DNA of 14,751 nt from an uncultured Leucobacter sp. (GTDB lineage Bacteria > Actinomycetota > Actinomycetes > Actinomycetales > Microbacteriaceae): assembly GCA_937872275.1 (NCBI GenBank), contig CALMSE010000051.1, forward strand, positions 1-14,751, in the 5' to 3' direction. Positions 1 to 8,105 of this stretch are shown one piece after another (within the stretch, counting starts at the first letter, position 1; the number at the start of each line of letters is the position of its first letter). The translations under genes and the position numbers were made by a program. Under the pieces are notes generated by a model that did not search any database, was not told the origin of the DNA, and saw only the letters and a program-made list of their open reading frames with translations.

Positions 1-346
1 TCACCCCGAGCATCGCGGCGGCCTCGGCGACGGTGCAGGTGTCCTGCTCGGCGTGCCGCTCCCAGAGCCGTCCCCGCGTGCTCGCGACCGGGGCCGAGGG
101 GGAGGCGAGCGCCGCCTCGTCGACTCCCGCGCGCGCGAGCGCGGCGAGTTCGGCCTCGGTCAGGCCCCGGGTACCGGTGACCTGGTGCGCGACGATCCCG
201 GCGAGCATCTCCTCGGCGAGGTCGAGCCGGTCGCCCTCGATCTGGGTGACGAGCGCGAGCACCCGCTCGCGCGCCGTCCGATCCGCAGCGGAGCGCCGGC
301 CCCTCGGGGACACCCGGGGGGCGGAGGGGAGGTGAGCGAGCGACAT
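1..346 (-). CDS. Partial unidentified protein with helix-turn-helix-like motif (5' part)
   Basis: An open frame runs from an ATG at 346 leftward off the window edge, giving 115 codons with no stop. The start is supported by AAAGGA at about 353-358, six bases from the ATG, and by an AT-rich promoter-like stretch just upstream. The protein begins [18 protein letters not shown], a basic probably flexible start. A charged helical stretch follows around residues 24-55 (RERVLALV...[10 protein letters not shown]). The visible end is [13 protein letters not shown], which resembles the first helices of a MerR/excisionase-type DNA-binding domain. I do not recognise the family. Possibilities are a small DNA-binding regulator or an antitoxin-like protein, but the missing 3' part would decide. 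It is divergent from uvrA. Third positions are GC-rich, as in the neighbouring genes. Confidence is good that it is coding and low on function. Confidence 0.6.
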   Translation of the reverse strand, partial: MSLAHLPSAPRVSPRGRRSAADRTARERVLALVTQIEGDRLDLAEEMLAGIVAHQVTGTRGLTEAELAALARAGVDEAALASPSAPVASTRGRLWERHAEQDTCTVAEAAAMLGV

Positions 347-373
347 CTCGAGTCCTTTCGTTCGCTTGTGTCA

Positions 374-401
374 ATAATACTCGAAAGCATTGGAATCGGA
401 A
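374..401 (-). promoter_or_regulatory. Candidate promoter of the leftward partial gene
   Basis: On the minus strand a TATTAT -10 hexamer (379 down to 374) lies 16 bp downstream of TTCCGA (401 down to 396). The predicted start near 367 would give a leader of about 20 nt containing the AAAGGA ribosome site. The -35 is a weak match, so the call rests mainly on the -10, its position and the local AT-richness in an otherwise very GC-rich region. Confidence 0.4.
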
Positions 402-422
402 GTGCGCCGAGCGCGAAATCGT

Positions 423-438
423 TCGCACATATGTTCGA
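423..438. promoter_or_regulatory. LexA (SOS) box controlling uvrA
   Basis: The sequence TCGCACATATGTTCGA matches the actinobacterial/Gram-positive LexA operator TCGAAC-N4-GTTCGA at 11 of 12 defined positions; the only mismatch is C for A in the left half. It lies 32 bp upstream of the uvrA start codon and its right half overlaps the putative -35 hexamer, a standard place for a repressor site. uvrA is a classic SOS gene in many bacteria. The match is seen directly; LexA binding is inferred. Confidence 0.85.
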
Positions 439-463
439 TTCGGCCCTCGGAGCCGGATAGACT
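434..463 (+). promoter_or_regulatory. uvrA promoter giving a probable leaderless mRNA
   Basis: A TAGACT -10 box lies at 458-463. An 18-bp spacer separates it from TTCGAT at 434-439, a weak -35 that overlaps the LexA box. Transcription is expected to start about 6-8 bases after the -10, at 469-471, and the uvrA GTG is at 470. No Shine-Dalgarno sequence precedes that GTG. Together these indicate a leaderless transcript, which is common in actinobacteria. Confidence 0.7.
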
Positions 464-469
464 GGCTCG

Positions 470-3433
470 GTGACTTCGACCGCCCGCACCACCCCCAGCA
501 GCAGCTCGACGCAAGCGCACATCAGCGTCAGAGGGGCGCGGGTGCACAATCTGCGCGATGTCGACCTGGCGATTCCCCGCGACAGCATGGTGGTCTTCAC
601 CGGCCTGTCGGGCAGCGGGAAATCGAGCCTCGCCTTCGACACGATCTTCGCCGAGGGGCAGCGCCGCTACGTCGAGAGCCTCTCCGCCTACGCCCGCCAG
701 TTCCTCGGCCAGGTCGACCGTCCCGACGTCGACTTCATCGAGGGGCTGAGCCCCGCGGTGTCCATCGACCAGAAATCGACGAACCGCAACCCGCGCTCGA
801 CCGTGGGCACGATCACCGAGATCTACGACTACATGCGTCTGCTCTGGGCCCGCATCGGAGTGCCGCACTGCGCCGTCTGCGGCGAGCCGATCCGCTCCCA
901 GACGGTGCAGCAGATCGCCGACACGCTCATGGAGCTGCCCGAGCGCACCCGCTTCCAGGTGCTCGCGCCGGTCATCAGCAAGAAGAAGGGCGAGTTCGTC
1001 GATCTGTTCCAAGACCTCGCGGCGAGCGGCTACTCGCGCGCGCTCGTCGACGGCGAGCTGATCCAGCTCTCCGAGCCGCCGACGCTCAAGAAGCAGGTGA
1101 AGCACGACATCTCGGTCGTGGTGGATCGCCTCGTCGCCGGCCCCGACGTGCTCGGGCGGCTCACCGACTCGCTCGAGACCGCCCTGAAGCTCGCGGGCGG
1201 TCTCGTCACGATCGACTACGTCGACCGGGAGGCCGGCGACGGGGATCGCTCGCAGACCTTCAGCGAGAACCTCAGCTGCCCGAACCGCCATCCCGTCTCC
1301 CTGACCGAGATCGAGCCGCGCACCTTCTCCTTCAACGCGCCCTTCGGCGCCTGCCCCGCCTGCACCGGTCTGGGAACCAGCATGTCGGTGGACGAGGACC
1401 TCGTGCTCGGCGACCCCGAGCTCAGCATCGCCGAGGGCGTCATCGTGCCGTGGACGAGCCAGGGCAAGAGCCTCTACAACTACTACGAGAAGCTGCTGCG
1501 CGGCCTCGCGAAGGATCTCGGCTTCGCGCTCACGACTCCCTGGGGCGAGCTGCCCGAGGAGGTGCGCGAGGCGGTGCTCTACGGCAACGACTTCACCGTG
1601 AACGTGCGCTGGAAGAACCGCTTCGGGCGCGAGGTGAAGTACACGAGCGGCTTCGAGGGCGTCATCCCCTTCATCGAGCGCCAGTACGCCGAGGCCGAGA
1701 GCGACAACCGGCGCGAGCGCTGGGCCGAGTTCCTGCGCGAGGTGCCCTGCCACGCCTGCCAGGGGCAGCGGCTGAAGCCGGAGGTGCTCGCGGTCACGGT
1801 GAACGGCGACTCGATCTCCGGCGTCACCGAGCTCAGCCTCACCGACGCGCAGCGCTTCTTCACCGAGGTCACCCTCACCGAGCGCGAGGCGAAGATCGCG
1901 GCGCAGGTGCTGCGCGAGATCCGCCTCCGCTTCGACTTCCTCATCGAGGTCGGCCTCGGCTACCTCACGCTGGCGCGCTCCGCCGGCACGCTGTCGGGCG
2001 GCGAGGCGCAGCGGATCCGCCTGGCCACGCAGATCGGCTCCGGCCTCACGGGCGTGCTCTACGTGCTCGACGAGCCGTCGATCGGCCTGCACCAGCGCGA
2101 CAACCGCAGGCTCATCGAGACCCTCATCAAGCTGCGGGATCTGGGCAACACGCTCATCGTGGTGGAACACGACGAGGAGACGATCGAGTCGGCCGACTGG
2201 ATCGTCGACATCGGCCCCGGCGCCGGAGTCGAGGGCGGCACCGTGGTGCACTCGGGAGACTACGCCTCGCTCATCGACAACGACCGCTCGATCACCGCGG
2301 ACTTCCTCGCGGGCCGCCGCAGCATCGAGACGCCCGCGAAGCGCCGCAAGCGCCAGAAGGGCCGGGAGCTCAAGGTCGTCGGCGCGCGCTCGAACAACCT
2401 GAAGGACGTCGACGCGACCTTCCCGCTCGGGGTCATGACCGCGGTCACCGGCGTGAGCGGGTCGGGCAAGTCGACGCTCGTCAACGACATCCTCTACCGG
2501 GTGCTCGCGAACCAGCTCAACGGCGCCCGGCTCGTCCCGGGCAAGCACACCCGGGTCACGGGCCTCGATCACCTCGACAAGGTCGTGCACGTGGATCAGG
2601 CGCCGATCGGGCGCACCCCGCGCTCGAACCCCGCCACCTACACCGGCGTCTTCGACAAGATCCGCACCCTCTTCGCCGACACCCCCGAGGCGAAGGTGCG
2701 CGGCTACCTGCCCGGCCGCTTCAGCTTCAACGTGAAGGGCGGCCGCTGCGAGGCCTGCGCCGGCGACGGCACGCTGAAGATCGAGATGAACTTCCTGCCC
2801 GACGTCTACGTCGCCTGCGAGGTGTGCGGCGGCAAGCGCTACAACCGCGAGACGCTGCAGGTGCGCTACAAGGGCAGGAACATCAGCGAGGTGCTCGAGA
2901 TGCCGATCTCCGAGGCGGCCGAGTTCTTCGAGCCGATCTCGAGCATCCACCGCTACCTGCAGACGCTCGTCGACGTGGGCCTCGGGTACGTGCGGCTGGG
3001 CCAGAGCGCCACGACCCTGTCGGGCGGCGAGGCGCAGCGGGTGAAGCTCGCCACCGAGCTGCAGAAGCGCTCGAACGGGCGCAGCATCTACGTGCTCGAC
3101 GAGCCCACGACCGGGCTGCACTTCGAAGACGTGCGGAAGCTGCTGCTCGTGCTGAACGGCCTGGTCGACAAGGGCAACACCGTCATCACGATCGAGCACA
3201 ACCTCGACGTGATCCGCAGCTGCGACTGGGTGATCGACCTCGGGCCCGAGGGCGGGTCGGGCGGGGGCACGATCATCACGGAGGGCACGCCCGAGCAGGT
3301 GGCGAAGCACCCCGAGAGCCACACCGGTCGCTTCCTCTCCGAGGTGCTGCACGGGCGCCAGGCGAAGAACGGCGGCGCTGCGCGCGGGAAGGCGCCCGCG
3401 CGGGCGAAGGCGAAGGCGAAGGTCGCGTCTTGA
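470..3433 (+). CDS. uvrA: UvrABC excinuclease ATPase subunit UvrA
   Basis: UvrA is the damage-recognition ATPase of nucleotide excision repair; it loads UvrB at bulky lesions. The 987-residue product has the family's usual length and its two ABC modules. Walker A GLSGSGKS is at residues 45-52, the first signature [12 protein letters not shown] at about 508-519, the second Walker A GVSGSGKS at 661-668, and the second signature [12 protein letters not shown] at about 850. LDEPS and LDEPT Walker B stretches follow the signatures. Zinc modules are visible as CPNRHP...CPAC, where the first pair is Cys-His, as in mycobacterial UvrA, and as CEAC...CEVC in the second half. The C-terminus ends in a Lys/Ala-rich tail (KAKAKVAS). 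The GTG start lacks a ribosome site and fits a leaderless mRNA from the promoter at 434-463. The stop overlaps the uvrC start, so the two are probably co-transcribed under SOS control. Confidence 0.98.
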   Translation: MTSTARTTPSSSSTQAHISVRGARVHNLRDVDLAIPRDSMVVFTGLSGSGKSSLAFDTIFAEGQRRYVESLSAYARQFLGQVDRPDVDFIEGLSPAVSIDQKSTNRNPRSTVGTITEIYDYMRLLWARIGVPHCAVCGEPIRSQTVQQIADTLMELPERTRFQVLAPVISKKKGEFVDLFQDLAASGYSRALVDGELIQLSEPPTLKKQVKHDISVVVDRLVAGPDVLGRLTDSLETALKLAGGLVTIDYVDREAGDGDRSQTFSENLSCPNRHPVSLTEIEPRTFSFNAPFGACPACTGLGTSMSVDEDLVLGDPELSIAEGVIVPWTSQGKSLYNYYEKLLRGLAKDLGFALTTPWGELPEEVREAVLYGNDFTVNVRWKNRFGREVKYTSGFEGVIPFIERQYAEAESDNRRERWAEFLREVPCHACQGQRLKPEVLAVTVNGDSISGVTELSLTDAQRFFTEVTLTEREAKIAAQVLREIRLRFDFLIEVGLGYLTLARSAGTLSGGEAQRIRLATQIGSGLTGVLYVLDEPSIGLHQRDNRRLIETLIKLRDLGNTLIVVEHDEETIESADWIVDIGPGAGVEGGTVVHSGDYASLIDNDRSITADFLAGRRSIETPAKRRKRQKGRELKVVGARSNNLKDVDATFPLGVMTAVTGVSGSGKSTLVNDILYRVLANQLNGARLVPGKHTRVTGLDHLDKVVHVDQAPIGRTPRSNPATYTGVFDKIRTLFADTPEAKVRGYLPGRFSFNVKGGRCEACAGDGTLKIEMNFLPDVYVACEVCGGKRYNRETLQVRYKGRNISEVLEMPISEAAEFFEPISSIHRYLQTLVDVGLGYVRLGQSATTLSGGEAQRVKLATELQKRSNGRSIYVLDEPTTGLHFEDVRKLLLVLNGLVDKGNTVITIEHNLDVIRSCDWVIDLGPEGGSGGGTIITEGTPEQVAKHPESHTGRFLSEVLHGRQAKNGGAARGKAPARAKAKAKVAS
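3404..3422 (+). promoter_or_regulatory. Triplicated GAAGG ribosome-site cluster for uvrC inside uvrA
   Basis: GCGAAG occurs three times in tandem (3404-3421), encoding Lys-Ala repeats at the UvrA tail while creating GAAGG at 3406, 3412 and 3418. The last copy lies 7 bases before the TTG at 3430 and so decides the uvrC start. The upstream copies could act as standby ribosome sites; that part is inference. Confidence 0.5.
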
Positions 3434-5352
3434 CCGAGGCGGTGGATCGCCGCTCCGAGTTCCGCCCGGCGCCGGGCGAGATCCCGACGAGCCCCGGCGT
3501 CTACCGCTTCAGCGACCGTCACGGCCGGGTGCTCTACATCGGCAAGGCGAAGAACCTGCGCGCGCGCCTCGCGAACTACTTCCAGCCGCTCGGCTCCATC
3601 CAGCCGCGCACGCGTCGCATGCTCGCCCTCGCGGCCCGGGTCGATTGGACGGTCGTCGCCACCGACACCGAGTCCCTCGTGCTCGAGCACACGTGGATCA
3701 CCGAGTTCCAGCCGCCCTTCAACGTGCAGTTCAAGGACGACAAGACCTACCCCTATCTGGCGGTCACGCTGCGCGAGGAGGCGCCGCGCCTCATCATCAC
3801 CCGCAACGACCGCATTCGCGGCGCGCGCTACTTCGGCCCCTTCCCCAAGGTGTGGGCGCTGAAGGAGATGACCGCGCTGCTGCAGCAGGCCTTCCCGATC
3901 CGCACCTGCAACGACGCGGACTACCGACGCGCGATGCAGAGCGGCCGGCCCTGCCTCGCCGGCCAGATCGGGCGCTGCCACGGCCCCTGCTCCGGGCTCA
4001 TCGGGATCGAGGAGCACCGCGAGCGCGTGAACCGGCTCGTCTCGTTCCTGAGCGGCAGCGACGACCGCCAGCTCAAGGAGCTGCAGCGCGCCATGCGCGA
4101 GGCGGCCCGCGAGCAGCGCTACGAGGAGGCCGCGAGACTGCGCGACCAGGCGACCGCGATCGAGCACGTGATGGAGCGCAACTCCGTGGCGCTCGCCCTC
4201 GACGTCGACGCCGACGTGTTCGGGCTCAGGGTCGACGAGCTCGCGGCGGCGGCGCACCAGTTCATCGTGCGGGGCGGGCGCATCCGCGGGGAGCGCAGCT
4301 GGGTGGTGAACGTCGAGCTCGACGACTCACCGAGCCTGCTGCTCGAGCAGGTGATCCAGAGCGCCTACGAGGGGGATCGCGAGCCGCCCCCCGAGATCCT
4401 GGTGCCGCTGCTCCCGGAGGGCGCGGAGGCGCTCGAGGAGGCGCTGCGGGCTCGCCGTCCCCGGCAGGGGCGCGTGCGGCTCCGGGTGCCCGAGCGCGGA
4501 GACAAGGCGCAGCTGATGGATCGCGCCGTGCTCAACGCCGGGGAGCAGCTGCTGCGCCACAAGCTCAAGCGGGCGGCCGACATCACCGCGCGCACCGACG
4601 CCCTCGCCGAGCTGCAGCGGGCGCTCGGCACCGCCGAGCCGCCGCTGCGCATCGAGTGCATCGACGTGTCGCATCTGCAGGGGAGCGGCGTGGTGGCCTC
4701 GCTCGTGGTCTTCGAGGACGGGCTGCCCGCGAAGGGCGCCTACCGCAAGTACCGGATCGAGCAGACCCGCGACGACACCGACAGCATCCACCAGGTGGTC
4801 TCCCGCCGGGCGGCGCAGCTGAACCAGGCGGCGGAGTCGGGGGAGCCCCCGAGCGGCCGCTACCGCGACCGGCCCCAGCTGCTCATCGTCGACGGGGGCC
4901 AGCCCCAGGTGGCCGCGGCTCGGCGCGCGCTCGACGAGGCCGGCATCGACGACGTCGCGCTCGTGGGCGTCGCCAAGCGACTCGAGGAGCTGTGGCTGCC
5001 GGACGACCCGTTCCCGGTGATCCTGCCCCGCACGAGCGAGGCGCTCTTCCTCGTGCAGCGCATCAGGGACGAGGCGCACCGCTTCGCCATCACCTTCCAG
5101 CGGCAGCGCCGCAGCACCGCGATCGCGAGCCGTCTCGGCGAGATCCCCGGGCTCGGCCCGAAGCGGGTGAAGGCCCTGCTGCGCCACTTCGGCTCGGCGG
5201 CCCGGCTGAAGGCGGCGAGCGAGGCCGAGATCGCGTCGGCCCCGGGGGTCGGGCCCCAGCTGGCCGTGCTGATCCGCGAGCACCTGGGTCGCGCGGCCGA
5301 TAGACTGGAGCCTTCAGACGACTGGATCGAGCAGGTGGAGGACGCGCAGTGA
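3430..5352 (+). CDS. uvrC: UvrABC excinuclease nuclease subunit UvrC
   Basis: UvrC makes the two incisions flanking the lesion in the UvrB-DNA complex. The product is 640 residues. The N-terminal GIY-YIG nuclease is seen as GVYRF (23-27) and [14 protein letters not shown] (34-47). Four cysteines, C160, C175, C183 and C187, fit the iron-sulfur cluster region reported for UvrC. A UVR (UvrB-interacting) helix pair follows in the stretch with [12 protein letters not shown]. The RNase H-like nuclease has [10 protein letters not shown] with D412, then IVDGGQPQV and DEAHRFAI. Paired helix-hairpin-helix motifs are near the end ([25 protein letters not shown]). I chose the TTG at 3430 because it overlaps the uvrA stop (TTGA) with GAAGG 7 bases upstream, and the N-terminal length matches actinobacterial UvrC. 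A GTG at 3442 is the alternative. The 3' end overlaps rapZ by 4 nt. Confidence 0.97.
   Translation: MTEAVDRRSEFRPAPGEIPTSPGVYRFSDRHGRVLYIGKAKNLRARLANYFQPLGSIQPRTRRMLALAARVDWTVVATDTESLVLEHTWITEFQPPFNVQFKDDKTYPYLAVTLREEAPRLIITRNDRIRGARYFGPFPKVWALKEMTALLQQAFPIRTCNDADYRRAMQSGRPCLAGQIGRCHGPCSGLIGIEEHRERVNRLVSFLSGSDDRQLKELQRAMREAAREQRYEEAARLRDQATAIEHVMERNSVALALDVDADVFGLRVDELAAAAHQFIVRGGRIRGERSWVVNVELDDSPSLLLEQVIQSAYEGDREPPPEILVPLLPEGAEALEEALRARRPRQGRVRLRVPERGDKAQLMDRAVLNAGEQLLRHKLKRAADITARTDALAELQRALGTAEPPLRIECIDVSHLQGSGVVASLVVFEDGLPAKGAYRKYRIEQTRDDTDSIHQVVSRRAAQLNQAAESGEPPSGRYRDRPQLLIVDGGQPQVAAARRALDEAGIDDVALVGVAKRLEELWLPDDPFPVILPRTSEALFLVQRIRDEAHRFAITFQRQRRSTAIASRLGEIPGLGPKRVKALLRHFGSAARLKAASEAEIASAPGVGPQLAVLIREHLGRAADRLEPSDDWIEQVEDAQ
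5301..5306 (+). promoter_or_regulatory. Candidate internal promoter -10 for rapZ, within the uvrC end
   Basis: TAGACT sits in GATAGACTGG, the same nonamer ATAGACTGG found before uvrA and sodA. A start near 5313 would give rapZ a leader of about 36 nt containing its GGAGG site. No good -35 is visible (GAGCAC at 17 bp spacing), and the stretch also encodes UvrC residues, so this is a candidate only. Confidence 0.4.
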
Positions 5353-6224
5353 GCGAGGGCGTGCAGGGCCAGGAGATCCTGATCGTCACCGGAATGTCCG
5401 GAGCCGGGCGCAGCACGGTCGCGAACGCGCTCGAGGATCTGGGCTGGTACGTGGTCGACAACCTGCCGCTGCCGATGCTGAAGACGCTCGCCGACATGGC
5501 AGATCGCTCGGGCGGGGCCCTGCCGCGCATCGTCGCGGTGATCGACGTGCGCGGACGCGACCTCTTCGACGACATCCAGCAGACCGTGCTCGAGCTGCGG
5601 CAGACCGCCACCGTGCGCGTCGTATTCCTCGACGCGACCGACGACGTGCTGGTGCGCCGCTACGAATCGGTGCGCCGCCCGCACCCGCTGCAGGCGCAGG
5701 GGAGCCTGCTCGACGGCATCCGCCTCGAGCGCGAGCGCCTGCACGAGCTGCGCGCCTCGAGCGACGTCGTGATCGACACGTCGAGGTACAACGTGCACGA
5801 GCTCTCGACGGCGACGCGCGAGCTCTTCAGCGACGAGGACACCCCGGGCCTGCAGCTGCAGGTGCAGAGCTTCGGCTTCAAGTACGGATCCCCGACCGAC
5901 GTCGACCTCATGGTCGACATGCGCTTCCTGCCCAATCCGTTCTGGGAGACCGAGCTGCGCGCGCTCACGGGCGTCGATCCCGAGGTGAAGGACTTCGTGC
6001 TGAGCAGGGAGGGCGCCCTCGAGTTCCTCGACAACTACGTCGCCTCGCTGCAGCCGGTGCTCTCGGGCTACCAGCGCGAGAACAAGCGCCATGTCTCGCT
6101 CGCGGTCGGCTGCACGGGCGGCAAGCACCGGTCGGTGGCGATGGCGCGGGAGCTGGCGGACCGGCTCGCGGTGCTGCCCGGCGTCGCGGTGAGCCTGCGC
6201 CACCGCGACCTGGGCCGCGAGTAG
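5349..6224 (+). CDS. rapZ: RapZ/YvcJ family nucleotide-binding protein
   Basis: The 291-residue product is a full-length RapZ (YvcJ) family protein. In E. coli RapZ is an RNA-binding adaptor that senses glucosamine-6-phosphate and controls small RNA decay; its role in actinobacteria is poorly known. The P-loop is GMSGAGRS (15-22), with Arg21 in place of the canonical Lys; the mycobacterial homologue, from memory, shows the same change. Further family marks are DLGWYVVDNLP, the region with DATDDVLVRRYE, ESFGFKYGSP-like residues, MRFLPNPFW and the C-terminal GCTGGKHRS (254-262), the metabolite-binding loop. The product ends HRDLGRE, typical of the family. The GTG start overlaps the uvrC stop (GTGA) and has GGAGG 7 bases upstream. 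It is translationally coupled to uvrC and may also use the internal promoter at 5301. A double hairpin follows before whiA. Confidence 0.95.
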   Translation: MSEGVQGQEILIVTGMSGAGRSTVANALEDLGWYVVDNLPLPMLKTLADMADRSGGALPRIVAVIDVRGRDLFDDIQQTVLELRQTATVRVVFLDATDDVLVRRYESVRRPHPLQAQGSLLDGIRLERERLHELRASSDVVIDTSRYNVHELSTATRELFSDEDTPGLQLQVQSFGFKYGSPTDVDLMVDMRFLPNPFWETELRALTGVDPEVKDFVLSREGALEFLDNYVASLQPVLSGYQRENKRHVSLAVGCTGGKHRSVAMARELADRLAVLPGVAVSLRHRDLGRE

Positions 6225-6226
6225 GC

Positions 6227-6245
6227 GCGGGCTGCCGCAGCCCGC
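6227..6245 (+). repeat. Perfect 9-bp palindrome after rapZ
   Basis: GCGGGCTGC-C-GCAGCCCGC begins three bases after the rapZ stop. As RNA it would form a stem of about 6-7 bp with a short loop. It is followed within 10 bases by a second hairpin (6253-6272). Together they may form a compound terminator or 3'-end protecting structure. Confidence 0.65.
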
Positions 6246-6252
6246 ATCGACC

Positions 6253-6280
6253 GGCCCCGCTTCGACGGGGCCCTCAGTTT
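6253..6280 (+). terminator. Terminator or attenuator hairpin between rapZ and whiA
   Basis: GGCCCCG-CTTCGA-CGGGGCC forms a perfect 7-bp GC stem and is followed by CTCAGTTT, a short T-containing tail. This is a plausible intrinsic terminator of the uvrA-uvrC-rapZ transcript. No convincing promoter lies in the 22 bases between it and the whiA start, so partial read-through into whiA is likely. Confidence 0.6.
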
Positions 6281-6302
6281 CAGAAGTAGTGAGAGGATCC
6301 CC

Positions 6303-7283
6303 GTGACATCCACCCCAGACGTCAAGAACGAACTGGTGAAGGTGCAGGTGCAGCAACCGGGCGAGCGGATCGCCGAGCTCGCCACCGTGCTGCGCCTCGC
6401 GGGCGGACTGCACACGATCTCGGGGCGCATCGCGCTGGAAGCCGAGCTCCACACTCCGGCGATCGTGCAGCGGGTGCGCAAGAGCCTCGCCGAGATCTAC
6501 GGCGTGCGCTCGGAGGCCAAGCAGACGCCCGCGGCCTCGGCACGGCCGGGCACGCCCCAGTTCATCGTCCGGGTGATCGACGGCGAGACGCTCGCCCGCC
6601 AGCTGGGCCTGCTCGATCCGAAGCGCCGGCCGATCCGGGGGCTGCCCAACCGCCTCACGACGGGTTCGCCCGCCGAGCTCGCGGCGATCTGGCGCGGCGC
6701 GTTCCTCGCGCGCGGGTCGATCACCCCGCCCGGCCGTTCGGCGAGCCTGGAGGTCGTGTGCCCGACGGGGGAGGCGGCCATGGCGCTCGTCGGCGCCGCC
6801 GGGCGCCTCGGCATCGCAGCGAAGAGCCGCGAGATCCGGGGGCAGCACAAGGTGCTGATCCGCGACGGCGAGGCCATCGGCGCCATGCTCGGCGCGATCG
6901 GGGCGAGCTCCGCCCAGGCCACCTGGGAGGATCTGCGCAAGGCGCGCGAGACCCGCAACACGGCGAATCGGCTCGTCAACTTCGACGACGCGAACCTGCG
7001 CCGCTCGGCCCAGGCCTCCGTCGCCGCATGCGCGCGCGTCGAACGCGCGCTCGAGATCCTGGGCCCGGACATCCCCGAGCATCTGCAGTACGCCGGCGCC
7101 CTCCGCCTGGCGCATCGGGAGGCGAGCCTCGACGAACTGGGCAACCGCGCCGATCCGCCCCTGACGAAGGACGCGATCGCCGGTCGCATCAGGCGCCTGC
7201 TCGCGATGGCGGACAAGGAGGCCGAGACGCGCGGCATCCCCGGGACCGAGGCGAGCCTCCCCGAGGGCCTCGACGCGCTCTGA
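6303..7283 (+). CDS. whiA: Sporulation/division regulator WhiA
   Basis: WhiA is a DNA-binding protein conserved in Gram-positive bacteria. It is needed for sporulation septation in Streptomyces and affects cell division and chromosome segregation in Bacillus. The 326-residue product has the usual length. An N-terminal conserved block (VKNELVKV...[15 protein letters not shown]) is followed by a degenerate LAGLIDADG homing-endonuclease fold, visible at residues 130-141 ([12 protein letters not shown]) and in [13 protein letters not shown]. The C-terminal helix-turn-helix is preceded by [21 protein letters not shown] and includes [21 protein letters not shown]. The catalytic acidic residues of true homing endonucleases are not evident, as in other WhiA. 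The GTG start has AGAGGA five bases upstream. It lies downstream of rapZ as in other actinobacteria, but yvcK, often between them, is absent. The organism is not necessarily a sporulator. Confidence 0.95.
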   Translation: MTSTPDVKNELVKVQVQQPGERIAELATVLRLAGGLHTISGRIALEAELHTPAIVQRVRKSLAEIYGVRSEAKQTPAASARPGTPQFIVRVIDGETLARQLGLLDPKRRPIRGLPNRLTTGSPAELAAIWRGAFLARGSITPPGRSASLEVVCPTGEAAMALVGAAGRLGIAAKSREIRGQHKVLIRDGEAIGAMLGAIGASSAQATWEDLRKARETRNTANRLVNFDDANLRRSAQASVAACARVERALEILGPDIPEHLQYAGALRLAHREASLDELGNRADPPLTKDAIAGRIRRLLAMADKEAETRGIPGTEASLPEGLDAL

Positions 7284-7341
7284 ACGCTCCGTGTTCGCTC
7301 AGCGCGAGCGCCGGCCCCCAGACTCCGCCGGAGGTGCGGAA

Positions 7342-7347
7342 TAGACT
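7342..7347 (+). promoter_or_regulatory. sodA promoter -10 (ATAGACTGG)
   Basis: TAGACT lies in AATAGACTGGGGG in the 113-bp gap between whiA and sodA. A start near 7354 gives a leader of about 43 nt with TAAGGAG before the ATG. The -35 is not recognisable (CAGACT at 17 bp). CCCCCAG at 7314-7320 and CTGGGGG at 7346-7352 form an inverted repeat around the promoter that could be an operator or a weak hairpin. Confidence 0.6.
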
Positions 7348-7396
7348 GGGGGAGCGACATCAACGACCGCATTCATCTCGATGTAAGGAGCGTCCC

Positions 7397-8014
7397 ATGG
7401 CCGCCTACACCCTCCCCGATCTTCCCTACGACTACGCCGCGCTCGAGCCGCACATCAGCGGCAAGATCATGCAGCTGCACCACGACAAGCACCACCAGGC
7501 CTATGTGACGGGGGCGAACACCGCGCTCGAGCAGCTCGCCGAGGCGCGCGACGCCGGCAACCTGGCCAACGTGAACAAGCTCGAGAAGGATCTGGCGTTC
7601 AACGTCGGCGGGCACGTCAACCACACCATCTTCTGGAACAACCTCTCGCCCGAGGGCGGCGAGCGCCCCGAGGGCGAGCTCGCGGCCGCGATCGACGAGT
7701 ACTTCGGCGACTTCGAGAAGTTCCAGGCCCACTTCACCGCGACCGCGATGGGCGTGCAGGGCTCGGGCTGGGCCGTGCTCGCCTGGGACGCGCTCGGGCA
7801 GCGCGCCAACGTCGTGCAGCTCTTCGACCAGCAGGGCAACCTGCCCGCGGGCACCGTGCCGCTGCTCATGCTCGACGTCTGGGAGCACGCGTACTACCTC
7901 GACTACCTGAACGTGCGCGCCGACTACGTGAAGGCGTTCTGGAACATCGCGAACTGGGCCGACGTCGCGAAGCGCTTCGACGCGGCGCGCGCGCAGACCC
8001 CCGGTCTCATCTGA
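7397..8014 (+). CDS. sodA: Superoxide dismutase, Mn/Fe family
   Basis: This enzyme dismutates superoxide to oxygen and hydrogen peroxide, probably in the cytoplasm, as no signal peptide is visible. The 205-residue length is standard. All four metal ligands are present: H28 ([11 protein letters not shown]), H76 (GHVNHTIFW), and D160 and H164 ([11 protein letters not shown]). Q146 in DQQGN sits where Mn-type enzymes and the mycobacterial enzyme carry their active-site Gln. Metal preference cannot be settled from sequence, so Mn, Fe or either is possible. The ATG start has TAAGGAG seven bases upstream. It appears monocistronic, with the TAGACT promoter before it and a strong nested hairpin after it. 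In this position, between whiA and pgk, many actinobacteria carry gap; here there is none. Confidence 0.97.
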   Translation: MAAYTLPDLPYDYAALEPHISGKIMQLHHDKHHQAYVTGANTALEQLAEARDAGNLANVNKLEKDLAFNVGGHVNHTIFWNNLSPEGGERPEGELAAAIDEYFGDFEKFQAHFTATAMGVQGSGWAVLAWDALGQRANVVQLFDQQGNLPAGTVPLLMLDVWEHAYYLDYLNVRADYVKAFWNIANWADVAKRFDAARAQTPGLI

Positions 8015-8028
8015 CCCGATGCAGTGAC

Positions 8029-8073
8029 GGTCGGCCCGCCCTCCGATGCCCTCGGAGCACGGGCCGACCCTTT
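8029..8073 (+). terminator. Strong nested-palindrome terminator of sodA
   Basis: GGTCGGCCCG (8029-8038) pairs perfectly with CGGGCCGACC (8060-8069). Inside it CTCCGA (8041-8046) pairs with TCGGAG (8052-8057) around a TGCCC loop, leaving only two bases unpaired on each side. Sixteen base pairs in all are followed by CTTT. This is the clearest hairpin in the window. It separates sodA from pgk, and no promoter is visible in the 32 bases between it and pgk. Confidence 0.8.
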
Positions 8074-8105
8074 GCCGCATCCCGCCGCTACGAAGGAACC
8101 CGCCT

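Noticed and set aside
369..374. A perfect TTGACA hexamer on the minus strand before the partial gene
   Set aside because: A matching -10 would fall on the start codon at about 346-351, where none exists. The TATTAT just upstream is better placed as a -10.
375..380. TAATAC on the plus strand as an upstream uvrA promoter
   Set aside because: No -35 is visible at the right spacing, and the TAGACT promoter with the LexA box explains uvrA better.
371..3352. A 993-codon open frame on the minus strand opposite uvrA
   Set aside because: It is the antisense shadow of a strongly coded GC-rich gene. Its translation is Arg/Ala/Asp/Val-rich with no recognisable domain, while uvrA on the plus strand is unmistakable.
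1450..3429. Upstream in-frame extension of uvrC through uvrA
   Set aside because: The frame is open only because of GC-rich codons. The UvrC family N-terminus and the TTG with its ribosome site place the start at 3430.
4860..7115. A 751-codon minus-strand open frame across uvrC, rapZ and whiA
   Set aside because: It crosses three well-identified genes and intergenic hairpins and has no family motifs, so it is a composition artefact.
7314..7352. CCCCCAG...CTGGGGG inverted repeat as a whiA terminator
   Set aside because: The loop is long, the repeat spans the sodA -10 and no T-run follows. I mention it only as a possible operator within the sodA promoter entry.
8046..8105. Earlier pgk start at 8046
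   Set aside because: That ATG lies inside the sodA terminator hairpin and lacks a ribosome site. ATG at 8106 has AAGGA and gives the standard N-terminus.
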